From an uncultured Terrimonas sp. (GTDB lineage: Bacteria > Bacteroidota > Bacteroidia > Chitinophagales > Chitinophagaceae): 5,850 nt of DNA. The DNA is taken from NCBI GenBank assembly GCA_946886925.1, contig CAMPJQ010000192.1, positions 1-5,850 of the forward strand, written 5' to 3'. The position numbers and the translations under genes are program-made. Below the pieces are notes generated by a model. It was not told the DNA's origin. It saw only the letters and a list, made by a program, of their open reading frames with translations, and did no database searches. Every line of letters starts with the position of its first letter. Position 1 is the first letter of the stretch. Of this stretch, positions 1-5,850 are shown piece after piece.

Positions 1-48
1 ATTTAGTAGACTATTAATTTTTATTTCCCCTCAATCAAAACTTTATAC

Positions 49-2586
49 ATGAAACGCATGCTCTTTGCTTTAGGATTCTTGTTGCCCGTGCTGGCATTTG
101 CACAATTTACCGGCCGGGTAGTAAATGAAAACAACGATGCTGTTCCTTACGCCAGCGTAACTATAAAAAAAACAAGCATAGGCGTCATTACTGATTCCTC
201 TGGCCATTTTTCTTTAGATATTGACCAACAGCAATTCCCATTTTCATTGATCATATCTTCCACAGGGTACGAAGCCAGGGAACTGGTTGTTAGAAACAGC
301 AATGTAAACAATGTATTGGTGCAGCTTCAGCCATTGTATCAAAAGGATACCATCATCATCACTTCCAGGAGGCGCAGCGAAGTGCTGCAAAATGTTCCTA
401 TTCCCATTTCCGTAGTAACCCGGTCATTGGTGGAAGATGCCGGCGCTTTTAATGTAAACCGGCTGAAAGAGTTGATTCCCTCGGTTCAGCTTTATTCTTC
501 CAACCCACGCAATACGGCGCTGAATGTACGCGGACAGGGCACTACATTTGGATTAACGAATGATGGAGTAGAACCCGGTGTTGGATTTTATGTAGATGGG
601 GTTTATTATGCGCGGCCGGCCGCGGCAACACTGGACTTTATTGACATCGAACGAATAGAAGTATTGCGCGGGCCGCAGGGAACACTATTCGGCAAAAATA
701 CCACGGCCGGCGCTTTCAATGTTATAACCCGCAAGCCCGGCTTTAAACCCGGGGCCAACTTTGAAGTGAGTTATGGCAACTACGGATTTATCCAGGCCAA
801 AAGTTCCATTACCGGAGCTTTAAGCAAAAAACTGGCGGGGCGGTTATCCTTTTCCGGTAGCCAACGCGACGGACTCATTGAAAACGTAGCAACGCAAAAG
901 AAAATAAATGATATCAACAACCTGGGCGTTCGCGCACAACTATTGTATACGCCAGCGGATAAAATAGATATAACACTGGCAGCAGATGCAAGCAGCCAGC
1001 GGCCCGATGGCTATGCGCAGATAGTAGCAGGCGTTGTACCTACACAACGCCCCGCATACCGGCAATTTGAACAAATTATTGCCGACCTCCATTATGATCT
1101 GCCGAGCCGGAACCCATTCGACCGCAAAATTGACCACAATACCACATGGCGGTCGGGCAACGACCTTGGCGGCGTTTCACTGAATATTGACATAAAGCTC
1201 GGGCGCGGCACCCTCACCTCTACATCGGCCTGGCGGTACTGGAAATGGGATCCTTCAAATGACCGCGACTTTACCGGGCTTCCTGTGCTAACCTTGTCGC
1301 AGGCGCCATCTAAACATACAAACTGGTCGCAGGAGATACGCTATGCAGGCGATTTCACTTCCCGGCTGAGCGGCGTATTGGGGCTGTTTGCTATGGGACA
1401 AGATCTAAAAACAAACCCATACCATACAGAAGAATCCGGTGCTGCACAGTGGCGTTTCTCGCAAAATACCACCGATCCAAAATGGAACACCCCCGGACTT
1501 TTTGACGGATATGGGATCAGAACAAGATCATCACTCAATACCTTCAGTGGCGCGGCGTTCGGACAATTGGACTTCGCCATCACCGAACGTTTGCATGTGC
1601 TGGGCGGACTGCGCTATAATTACGACAATAAAAAAGTAGACTTCAACCGGCAAACCTATGGAGGAATGCAAACGGATGACCCGGCACTGATCGCTCTCAA
1701 AAGGGCAGTATATACCGATCAGGTTTTTAAAACCAACACCGGCAACACCAACCTGTCCGGCCTGCTCACACTGGCATTCAAAGCCGCCAGCCAAATCAAT
1801 GCCTATGTTACTTATTCTACCAGTTACAAATCTGTAGGCCTTAACCTTGGAGGATTGCCTACGGCAAATGGGGAAGTATTGCTGGATCTTGCTACCATAA
1901 AACCAGAGTATGTACAACATTTCGAATTTGGTATAAAAACCACTCCTGTGCCGGGTACCACGCTCAACCTAACGGTTTACAATACCAACATTAAGGATTA
2001 CCAAACGCAGGTGCAAACCGCTGAAGTAGGCGTGAACCGCGGTTACCTGGCCAATGCCGAAAAGGTGAGCATCCGCGGCATTGAGTTCGACGGCAATACC
2101 AGGCTCAATAATCATTTTTTATTATATGGAGCACTGGCTTTCACAGAAGGAATATATGTGTCCTTTAAAAACGCGCCGGTTCCATTGGAGGAAACGGGCG
2201 GGCCGGCTGCATTTAAAGATATTTCAGGAGGCGACCTCCCCGGCATTTCTAAATGGACAACTTCCCTGGGTGGTGAATTTACTACCCCGGCCATATTTTT
2301 GGGCAAGGCCGGAAAGTTCTTTATAGCCGCAGACGGATACTATCGCTCTTCCTTTTCTTCGAGCGCATCGCCTTCAAAATACCTGAACATTGATGGCTAC
2401 GTTCTGCTGAACGCCAGGCTTGGCTTCCGGGCATCCAATGGCTTGTCGGCCTTTTTGTGGAGCCGGAACTTACTTGATAAAAACTATTTTGAGCAACTGT
2501 TGCCTGCCGCCGGCAACGCCGGGCATTATGCCGCTGTACTCGGCGATCCCAGGACATTTGGCATAACCTTACGCTACAACCTGTAA
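49..2586 (+). CDS. TonB-dependent outer-membrane receptor with N-terminal carboxypeptidase-regulatory-like domain
   Basis: An 845-residue outer-membrane receptor that would import a ligand (siderophore, other metal complex or small organic molecule) using TonB-ExbBD energy. Seen: a signal peptide at 1-18 with a likely cut at AFA|Q; a carboxypeptidase-regulatory-like beta domain at about 20-93 (TGRVVNENNDAVPYASV start); a probable TonB-box region near 99-106 (DTIIITS); a plug at about 108-230 with LNVRGQG, YVDGVYYARP and the family signature ERIEVLRGPQGTLFG followed by NTTAGAFNVITRKP; then a beta-barrel to the C terminus, which ends FGITLRYNL. The length is normal for the family and the frame is intact. 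The last residue is Leu rather than the usual aromatic. ATG 49 is followed directly by a good signal peptide; ATG 58 would shorten its positive n-region. No SusD-like gene follows and there is no N-terminal STN domain, so it is neither a typical SusC glycan-uptake pair nor a FecA-type signalling transducer. The substrate cannot be read from the sequence. Confidence 0.93.
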   Translation: MKRMLFALGFLLPVLAFAQFTGRVVNENNDAVPYASVTIKKTSIGVITDSSGHFSLDIDQQQFPFSLIISSTGYEARELVVRNSNVNNVLVQLQPLYQKDTIIITSRRRSEVLQNVPIPISVVTRSLVEDAGAFNVNRLKELIPSVQLYSSNPRNTALNVRGQGTTFGLTNDGVEPGVGFYVDGVYYARPAAATLDFIDIERIEVLRGPQGTLFGKNTTAGAFNVITRKPGFKPGANFEVSYGNYGFIQAKSSITGALSKKLAGRLSFSGSQRDGLIENVATQKKINDINNLGVRAQLLYTPADKIDITLAADASSQRPDGYAQIVAGVVPTQRPAYRQFEQIIADLHYDLPSRNPFDRKIDHNTTWRSGNDLGGVSLNIDIKLGRGTLTSTSAWRYWKWDPSNDRDFTGLPVLTLSQAPSKHTNWSQEIRYAGDFTSRLSGVLGLFAMGQDLKTNPYHTEESGAAQWRFSQNTTDPKWNTPGLFDGYGIRTRSSLNTFSGAAFGQLDFAITERLHVLGGLRYNYDNKKVDFNRQTYGGMQTDDPALIALKRAVYTDQVFKTNTGNTNLSGLLTLAFKAASQINAYVTYSTSYKSVGLNLGGLPTANGEVLLDLATIKPEYVQHFEFGIKTTPVPGTTLNLTVYNTNIKDYQTQVQTAEVGVNRGYLANAEKVSIRGIEFDGNTRLNNHFLLYGALAFTEGIYVSFKNAPVPLEETGGPAAFKDISGGDLPGISKWTTSLGGEFTTPAIFLGKAGKFFIAADGYYRSSFSSSASPSKYLNIDGYVLLNARLGFRASNGLSAFLWSRNLLDKNYFEQLLPAAGNAGHYAAVLGDPRTFGITLRYNL

Positions 2587-2827
2587 TTTAAACATCCGGC
2601 GGACAGTATAAAACTGCACTGCTAAAAAAAATTTTACTTTACAAAATTTTAAAAATACTGCCTTCATCCGGGGCAGTTCTTTTATCCGGTAATGGGTGCG
2701 CGGGAAGGTATATTAATATAACGTTAAGGAATACACGAATATATAACAGCACAAGGTTAATCCAAATGTTCCATTTTGGGCAGACTACTTTAACAACCCC
2801 AATTTCCCAACGCTGAAAAAAAACGGT
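2587..2827. other. Non-coding gap between receptor and fusion gene
   Basis: No convincing gene is seen on either strand. Besides the terminator hairpin it contains two copies of AAAATTTTA (2628-2636 and 2643-2651, 15-nt period), a 12-bp palindrome TATATTAATATA (2709-2720) abutting the 8-bp palindrome TAACGTTA (2719-2726), and an imperfect inverted repeat CCAAATG / CATTTTGG (2762-2779). Any of these could bind a regulator of the downstream gene, but short palindromes are expected by chance in A/T-rich DNA. Confidence 0.5.
2657..2683 (+). terminator. Probable Rho-independent terminator after the TonB receptor
   Basis: ACTGCC (2657-2662) and GGCAGT (2672-2677) form a perfect 6-bp stem with a 9-nt loop, followed by a T-rich tract TTCTTTT (2677-2683). 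It lies about 70 nt after the receptor stop, and A-rich sequence precedes it. The stem is short and the T tract is broken by one C, so it may be only moderately efficient. Its position between two genes of the same strand, the second with its own promoter, fits a transcription-unit boundary. Confidence 0.5.
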
Positions 2828-2835
2828 TATTTTTG
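2828..2835 (+). promoter_or_regulatory. Bacteroidota-type promoter -7 element (TATTTTTG) for the fusion gene
   Basis: TATTTTTG matches the Bacteroidota sigma-ABfr -7 consensus TAnnTTTG exactly and lies 23 nt before ATG 2859. Transcription would start around 2839-2842, giving a leader of about 17-20 nt. No clean TTG -33 box is present at the usual spacing; TTT at 2803-2805 is the nearest candidate. The match is short, and its placement is the main support. Confidence 0.6.
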
Positions 2836-2858
2836 TTTTGGATGGGAAAACAACATTT

Positions 2859-4358
2859 ATGATTAGTGTAATTATACCTGCTTTAAACGAAGGATCTACA
2901 ATCCGAAAAGTAATTCAGCGCATCAAACAAACCGATGTACCACTGGAAATTATTGTGGTAGATGATAATTCGGCCGACCACACCGTAAGTGAAGCTTTAA
3001 AAGAAGGGGCCAGGGTTATTACCAGTTCCAAAAAAGGCAAGGGCATATCTATGCACGAAGGAATGCTGGCGGCGGGTTTTGATGTCATCATATACCTGGA
3101 TGCTGATATTCTTACCTATCCTAAAAACATTGTAAAGCTTCTTGCTGATCCGATTATAAAAGGAGAAGCGGATTTTGTAAAATCCTTTTTTGACAGGCAG
3201 GGTGGCAGGGTAACCCAACTCGTTGCCAAACCACTTTTAAGCATTTTTTTTCCGGAGCTGGAAAAATTTTCCCAGCCACTCAGCGGCATGATCGCTGCCC
3301 GGAAAGATTTTTTGCAGCAGGTTGAATTTGAAAATGACTATGGAGTAGATATTGCTTTGCTGATAGATGCTTTTAATAAAAAAATGAGGATAAAAGAAGT
3401 GAATATCGGGTTTGTTAAAAACGACATGCAAAACCTGGAGGCCCTGGGGAAAATGTCGCGCCAGGTATCCAGAACTATTTTGCAGAAGGCTGCCCTGTCT
3501 TCCAACGACAACTTAGAAACACTGTCCAATATCCAGACGATAAGTGATGAAATGGATTTTGCCATTAAGGAATCTATTCAAAAACTGAAAAAGATCATCC
3601 TCATTGACATCAATGCGATCCTGGAATTTGACTTTAACCATGCAGCAGCAGCTTATTATGGTATGGAACACCTGCTAACACAAATAACCAGTACCTATAA
3701 AGATCCGGAATCCAGGATCAAAAAAATGGCTGCCCTTTTAAAGAGCAGGTCCCTGCCCGAGTTGCAGGCCATCGCCGATACCATTCCCATTATACCCTAT
3801 ACAAGGGAAACCATTTTACGGCTAAAACAAAGCGGTTACATCTGTATATTGCTTTCTGATGGATTTGATATTGTAGCCAACCATATTAAAAACAAACTTG
3901 GATTTGATTATTGTTTTGCCAATCACCTTACAATGGAAAAAAGCAAGGCAACAGGAGCGTTGGAATTTCCAGACTTCTTTAATGATCCGGATGAACCTGG
4001 TTTACATTACAATAAGGCCGCCATACTAAAATATCTTACTGCAAATTTTAATATCCCTCAAAAAAACATTGTTTTTGTTGGTGATAAGCCAGAGGATATT
4101 CCCATGCTTCAATCATCAGGGATGGGCATCGTTACAACAAAGGCTGCTTCTTCGGTTAAACTATGGGCCGATAAAGTATTACCCGGCGATTCATTAAAGC
4201 CACTCCCCGGCTTAATCAATGGCGTTGATAAAAGCAAATCTTCAAAAAGCAATTCAATAAAGTACGCGGCAGGAATAGGTTTGATTGCAGCTTCTGCCGC
4301 TGTTGCAGGCTATTACCTGTATTTAAAAACAAGGGAAAAAGCAAAAATGACCCAATAG
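2859..4358 (+). CDS. Fusion protein: GpgS-like glycosyltransferase + SerB-like HAD phosphatase + C-terminal membrane helix
   Basis: A 499-residue protein in three parts. Residues 1-205 are a GT-A glycosyltransferase: MISVIIPALNEG start, IIVVDDNS (31-38), GKG (60-62), DAD metal motif (81-83), then GGRVTQLVAKPLL, FPEL, QPLSG, YGVDIALLID and LGKMSRQV, which follow the order seen in glucosyl-3-phosphoglycerate synthases (compared from memory). Residues 245-445 are a SerB-like HAD domain: motif I D250-I-N252, helical cap 258-310, motif II S333, motif III K386, motif IV GDKPED (D409, D413). A K/S-rich linker leads to a hydrophobic helix at 469-489 and a basic tail. Inference: it makes a glycosyl-3-phosphoglycerate and dephosphorylates it at the membrane. 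Against this, HAD motif I has Asn for the acid/base Asp, and the GT domain has Met144 and Asn188 where GpgS has Glu and metal-binding His. The open frame extends to TTG 2838, but that overlaps the promoter, and the family N terminus begins at ATG 2859. Domain calls are firm; the substrate is not. Confidence 0.85.
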   Translation: MISVIIPALNEGSTIRKVIQRIKQTDVPLEIIVVDDNSADHTVSEALKEGARVITSSKKGKGISMHEGMLAAGFDVIIYLDADILTYPKNIVKLLADPIIKGEADFVKSFFDRQGGRVTQLVAKPLLSIFFPELEKFSQPLSGMIAARKDFLQQVEFENDYGVDIALLIDAFNKKMRIKEVNIGFVKNDMQNLEALGKMSRQVSRTILQKAALSSNDNLETLSNIQTISDEMDFAIKESIQKLKKIILIDINAILEFDFNHAAAAYYGMEHLLTQITSTYKDPESRIKKMAALLKSRSLPELQAIADTIPIIPYTRETILRLKQSGYICILLSDGFDIVANHIKNKLGFDYCFANHLTMEKSKATGALEFPDFFNDPDEPGLHYNKAAILKYLTANFNIPQKNIVFVGDKPEDIPMLQSSGMGIVTTKAASSVKLWADKVLPGDSLKPLPGLINGVDKSKSSKSNSIKYAAGIGLIAASAAVAGYYLYLKTREKAKMTQ

Positions 4359-4442
4359 CAAATAAAGACCGAAGATTGGAAAATCTGAAATCCGAAGGAA
4401 GCATTGCAGGAAGGTTCGGGACTTTGAGCGTAAATCTCCTTA

Positions 4443-4452
4443 TGTGCGCACA
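4443..4452. promoter_or_regulatory. Perfect 10-bp palindrome TGTGCGCACA, possible operator
   Basis: TGTGCGCACA is its own reverse complement and ends 13 nt before the TAnnTTTG element of the oxidoreductase gene, so it sits over the -33 to -20 region where a dimeric regulator could affect polymerase binding. There is only one copy in the gap and no regulator gene nearby. The operator role is inference. Confidence 0.25.
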
Positions 4453-4465
4453 AATCAGCAAACCT

Positions 4466-4473
4466 TATCTTTG
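4466..4473 (+). promoter_or_regulatory. Bacteroidota-type promoter -7 element (TATCTTTG) for the oxidoreductase operon
   Basis: TATCTTTG matches TAnnTTTG exactly and lies 18 nt before ATG 4492. The expected transcript start is near 4477-4480, giving a leader of only about 12-15 nt. No exact TTG -33 box is seen; TATG at 4441-4444 has about the right spacing. It separates the oxidoreductase and sugar transferase from the upstream fusion gene as a transcription unit. Confidence 0.6.
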
Positions 4474-4491
4474 ACCTTAAAATTGTTATGC

Positions 4492-5469
4492 ATGCTTAAA
4501 GTCGGCATTTTCGGAGCAGGTCACCTTGGAAAGTTTCATATTGGCAACTGGCAGAAAATTAAAACTGCGGAGCTGGTGGGTTTTTATGACCCCAATAATG
4601 AAACAGCAACCGCGGTGACCGAAGCGTATAAATTAAAAAGATTTGAGGATGCTGATGCACTGATGGACGCATGCGACATCGTTGATATTATTGCGCCTAC
4701 TACCCTTCACTTTGAATTGTGTGAGAAAGCTATCCGGAAAAGCAAACATGTTTTTGTAGAAAAACCGCTTGCCGACTCTATGGAGCAGGCGCATAAAATT
4801 GTAAAGCTGGCCAAAGAAGCAAATGTAAAAGTGCAGGTAGGACATGTGGAAAGATTTAACCCGGCTTACCTGGCCTTAAAGGGATATGAACTCAATCCCA
4901 TGTTTATAGAAGTTCACCGTTTGTCGCAGTTTAACCCCCGCGGAACGGAAGTAAGCGTGATCCTTGATCTGATGATCCACGATATTGATATTATACTGAG
5001 CATTGTAAAAAGTGGTGTAAAAAATATTTCTGCCAGTGGCGTGGCGGTAATGACCGATACGCCGGATATTGCCAATGTGCGTATAGAGTTCAATAACGGC
5101 TGCGTGGCCAATCTTACCTCTTCCCGCATCTCCATGAAAAAAATGCGTAAAATGCGGCTGTTCCAGAAAGACGCTTATATTGGTATTGATTTCCTGGAGA
5201 AAAAAACAGAGATCATAAAATTGAAAGATGATAAAGACAAAGATGCATTTACTTTTGACATAGAAACGCCATCGGGCAAAAAAGTGATTGCCATAGCCAA
5301 CCCTAAAATTCCGGAAGCCAATGCTATTTTACTGGAACTGGAAGCCTTTACGAATTCCGTTTTACAGAATGAACCCACTGCCGTTTCAGAAGTGGATGGT
5401 TTAATGGCGATGGATGTGGCGCATCACATTTTACAAAAGATACAGTCGGCCAATTACCTTGTTAAATGA
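4492..5469 (+). CDS. Gfo/Idh/MocA-family NAD(P)-dependent sugar oxidoreductase
   Basis: A 325-residue cytoplasmic oxidoreductase expected to oxidise or reduce a sugar or nucleotide-sugar hydroxyl with NAD(P). Seen: an N-terminal Rossmann domain opening KVGIFGAGHLGKFH with GxGxxG at G8-G10-G13; the family EKP signature at 90-92 (HVFVEKPLADS); GHVERFNPA at 117-125, starting the C-terminal alpha/beta domain; and DLMIHDID at 159-166 with the candidate catalytic H163. The length is typical. The frame is open back to GTG 4444, but that start lies upstream of the promoter element and would add 16 residues before the Rossmann strand, so ATG 4492 is chosen. The gene is followed after 21 nt by a sugar transferase, pointing to a nucleotide-sugar step in surface polysaccharide synthesis. 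Related enzymes include WlbA-type UDP-sugar dehydrogenases and GnnA (UDP-GlcNAc 3-dehydrogenase), but no partner aminotransferase is visible, so the substrate is left open. Confidence 0.9.
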   Translation: MLKVGIFGAGHLGKFHIGNWQKIKTAELVGFYDPNNETATAVTEAYKLKRFEDADALMDACDIVDIIAPTTLHFELCEKAIRKSKHVFVEKPLADSMEQAHKIVKLAKEANVKVQVGHVERFNPAYLALKGYELNPMFIEVHRLSQFNPRGTEVSVILDLMIHDIDIILSIVKSGVKNISASGVAVMTDTPDIANVRIEFNNGCVANLTSSRISMKKMRKMRLFQKDAYIGIDFLEKKTEIIKLKDDKDKDAFTFDIETPSGKKVIAIANPKIPEANAILLELEAFTNSVLQNEPTAVSEVDGLMAMDVAHHILQKIQSANYLVK

Positions 5470-5490
5470 CAAGTATGCGTTAATATCCAA

Positions 5491-5850
5491 ATGAAAAACC
5501 AAAAAAAAATAAATACTTCCTGGTATGCGGTTAGTGACTATATAGCCGCGGCGCTGGCATGGGCTATCGCCTTTTTTATCCGAAAACATTTAACGGGTTT
5601 TGAGCTCAACGTTGCCGGAGAACTTTTACACAATACACAATTGTTGCTGAGCATTTTTCTTATTCCGTCCGGGTGGCTGGCATTGTTTATGATGCTGGGC
5701 AGCTATCACCGGTTATTATACACCAAATCGTTGTTTTCCGAATGTATAATAACCCTCATCAGCACGCTTGCCGGATCTGTCTTTCTTTTTTTTGTGCTGG
5801 TGCTCGATGATAAACTGGCCAATTATCCCTATTACTATAAAGCTTTCTTT
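5491..5850 (+). CDS. N-terminal part of a polyprenyl-phosphate sugar-1-phosphate transferase (cut by window edge)
   Basis: An open frame of 120 codons from ATG 5491 runs off the end of the window. The visible part is a multi-span membrane segment: helix 1 at about 12-30 (after SWYAVSDYIAAALAWA), helix 2 at about 50-69, helix 3 at about 86-105, and the start of a fourth at 114-120. GSYHRLLYTKS after helix 2, and LDDKLANYPYYYKAFF after helix 3, match from memory the N-terminal region of Bacteroidota exopolysaccharide polyprenyl glycosylphosphotransferases (WcaJ-like). These enzymes move a hexose-1-phosphate from a UDP-sugar to undecaprenyl phosphate at the inner membrane, starting repeat-unit assembly. 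The catalytic bacterial sugar-transferase domain would lie beyond the window and is not seen. In this frame the oxidoreductase stop codon (5467-5469) lies 21 nt upstream with no other start between, so ATG 5491 is the only sensible start. It is probably co-transcribed with the oxidoreductase. Another multi-span membrane protein cannot be excluded. Confidence 0.75.
   Translation, partial: MKNQKKINTSWYAVSDYIAAALAWAIAFFIRKHLTGFELNVAGELLHNTQLLLSIFLIPSGWLALFMMLGSYHRLLYTKSLFSECIITLISTLAGSVFLFFVLVLDDKLANYPYYYKAFF

Noticed and set aside
15..22. TAATTTTT as a promoter element for the receptor gene
   Set aside because: It matches TAnnTTTG at 7 of 8 positions but lacks the final G, the region is A/T-rich, and the upstream -33 region is outside the window.
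1531..1920. 129-codon open frame on the minus strand inside the receptor gene
   Set aside because: It is fully antisense to a well-supported receptor gene, has low-plausibility composition with scattered Cys, and shows no recognisable domain. The other antisense and out-of-frame frames inside the genes were rejected for the same reason.
49..2586. SusC-type glycan-uptake receptor
   Set aside because: The N-terminal regulatory-like domain fits SusC, but there is no SusD gene after it, the length is shorter than typical SusC, and the plug carries the ERIEVLRGPQGTLFG form common in siderophore-type receptors.
2628..2651. Two AAAATTTTA copies as a repeat array
   Set aside because: Only two short A/T-rich copies exist, with no further units. 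There is no CRISPR, insertion-sequence end or attachment-site structure in the window.
4373..4386. AGATT-GGAA-AATCT hairpin after the fusion gene as a terminator
   Set aside because: The stem is only 5 A/T-rich base pairs and no T tract follows.

Overview
The window looks like chromosomal DNA of a Bacteroidota bacterium, probably Chitinophagaceae-like. Three things point there: a TonB-dependent receptor with an N-terminal carboxypeptidase-regulatory-like domain, TAnnTTTG-type promoter elements with A/T-rich leaders and no clear Shine-Dalgarno sequences, and proteins that resemble Bacteroidota relatives. This taxonomic call is inference from style, not from a search. All genes lie on the + strand.

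Layout: (1) 49-2586, a complete outer-membrane TonB-dependent receptor with no SusD partner. (2) 2587-2858, a non-coding gap holding a probable Rho-independent terminator, several short palindromes and a perfect TAnnTTTG promoter element next to the following gene. (3) 2859-4358, a three-part fusion: a family-2-like glycosyltransferase domain resembling glucosyl-3-phosphoglycerate synthase, a SerB-like HAD phosphatase domain, and a single C-terminal membrane helix. (4) 4359-4491, a short gap with a 10-bp perfect palindrome and a second perfect TAnnTTTG element. (5) 4492-5469, a Gfo/Idh/MocA sugar oxidoreductase. (6) from 5491 past the window edge, the N-terminal membrane part of a polyprenyl-phosphate sugar-1-phosphate transferase, the enzyme class that starts surface polysaccharide assembly.

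The oxidoreductase and sugar transferase are 21 nt apart and probably form the head of a polysaccharide operon, one modifying a nucleotide sugar and the other loading sugar phosphate onto the lipid carrier. The fusion gene has its own promoter, so a link to that operon is only positional. The receptor appears to be an independent unit ended by a terminator.

The most unusual item is the glycosyltransferase-phosphatase-membrane-anchor fusion. Its architecture suggests synthesis and dephosphorylation of a glucosyl-3-phosphoglycerate-like compound in one polypeptide. However, residues normally needed in both catalytic domains look substituted, including Asp to Asn at the acid/base position of HAD motif I, so it may have a changed or regulatory function. 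For both this gene and the oxidoreductase, the longest open frame begins at a non-ATG codon that lies at or upstream of the promoter. The downstream ATG is the better start in each case.
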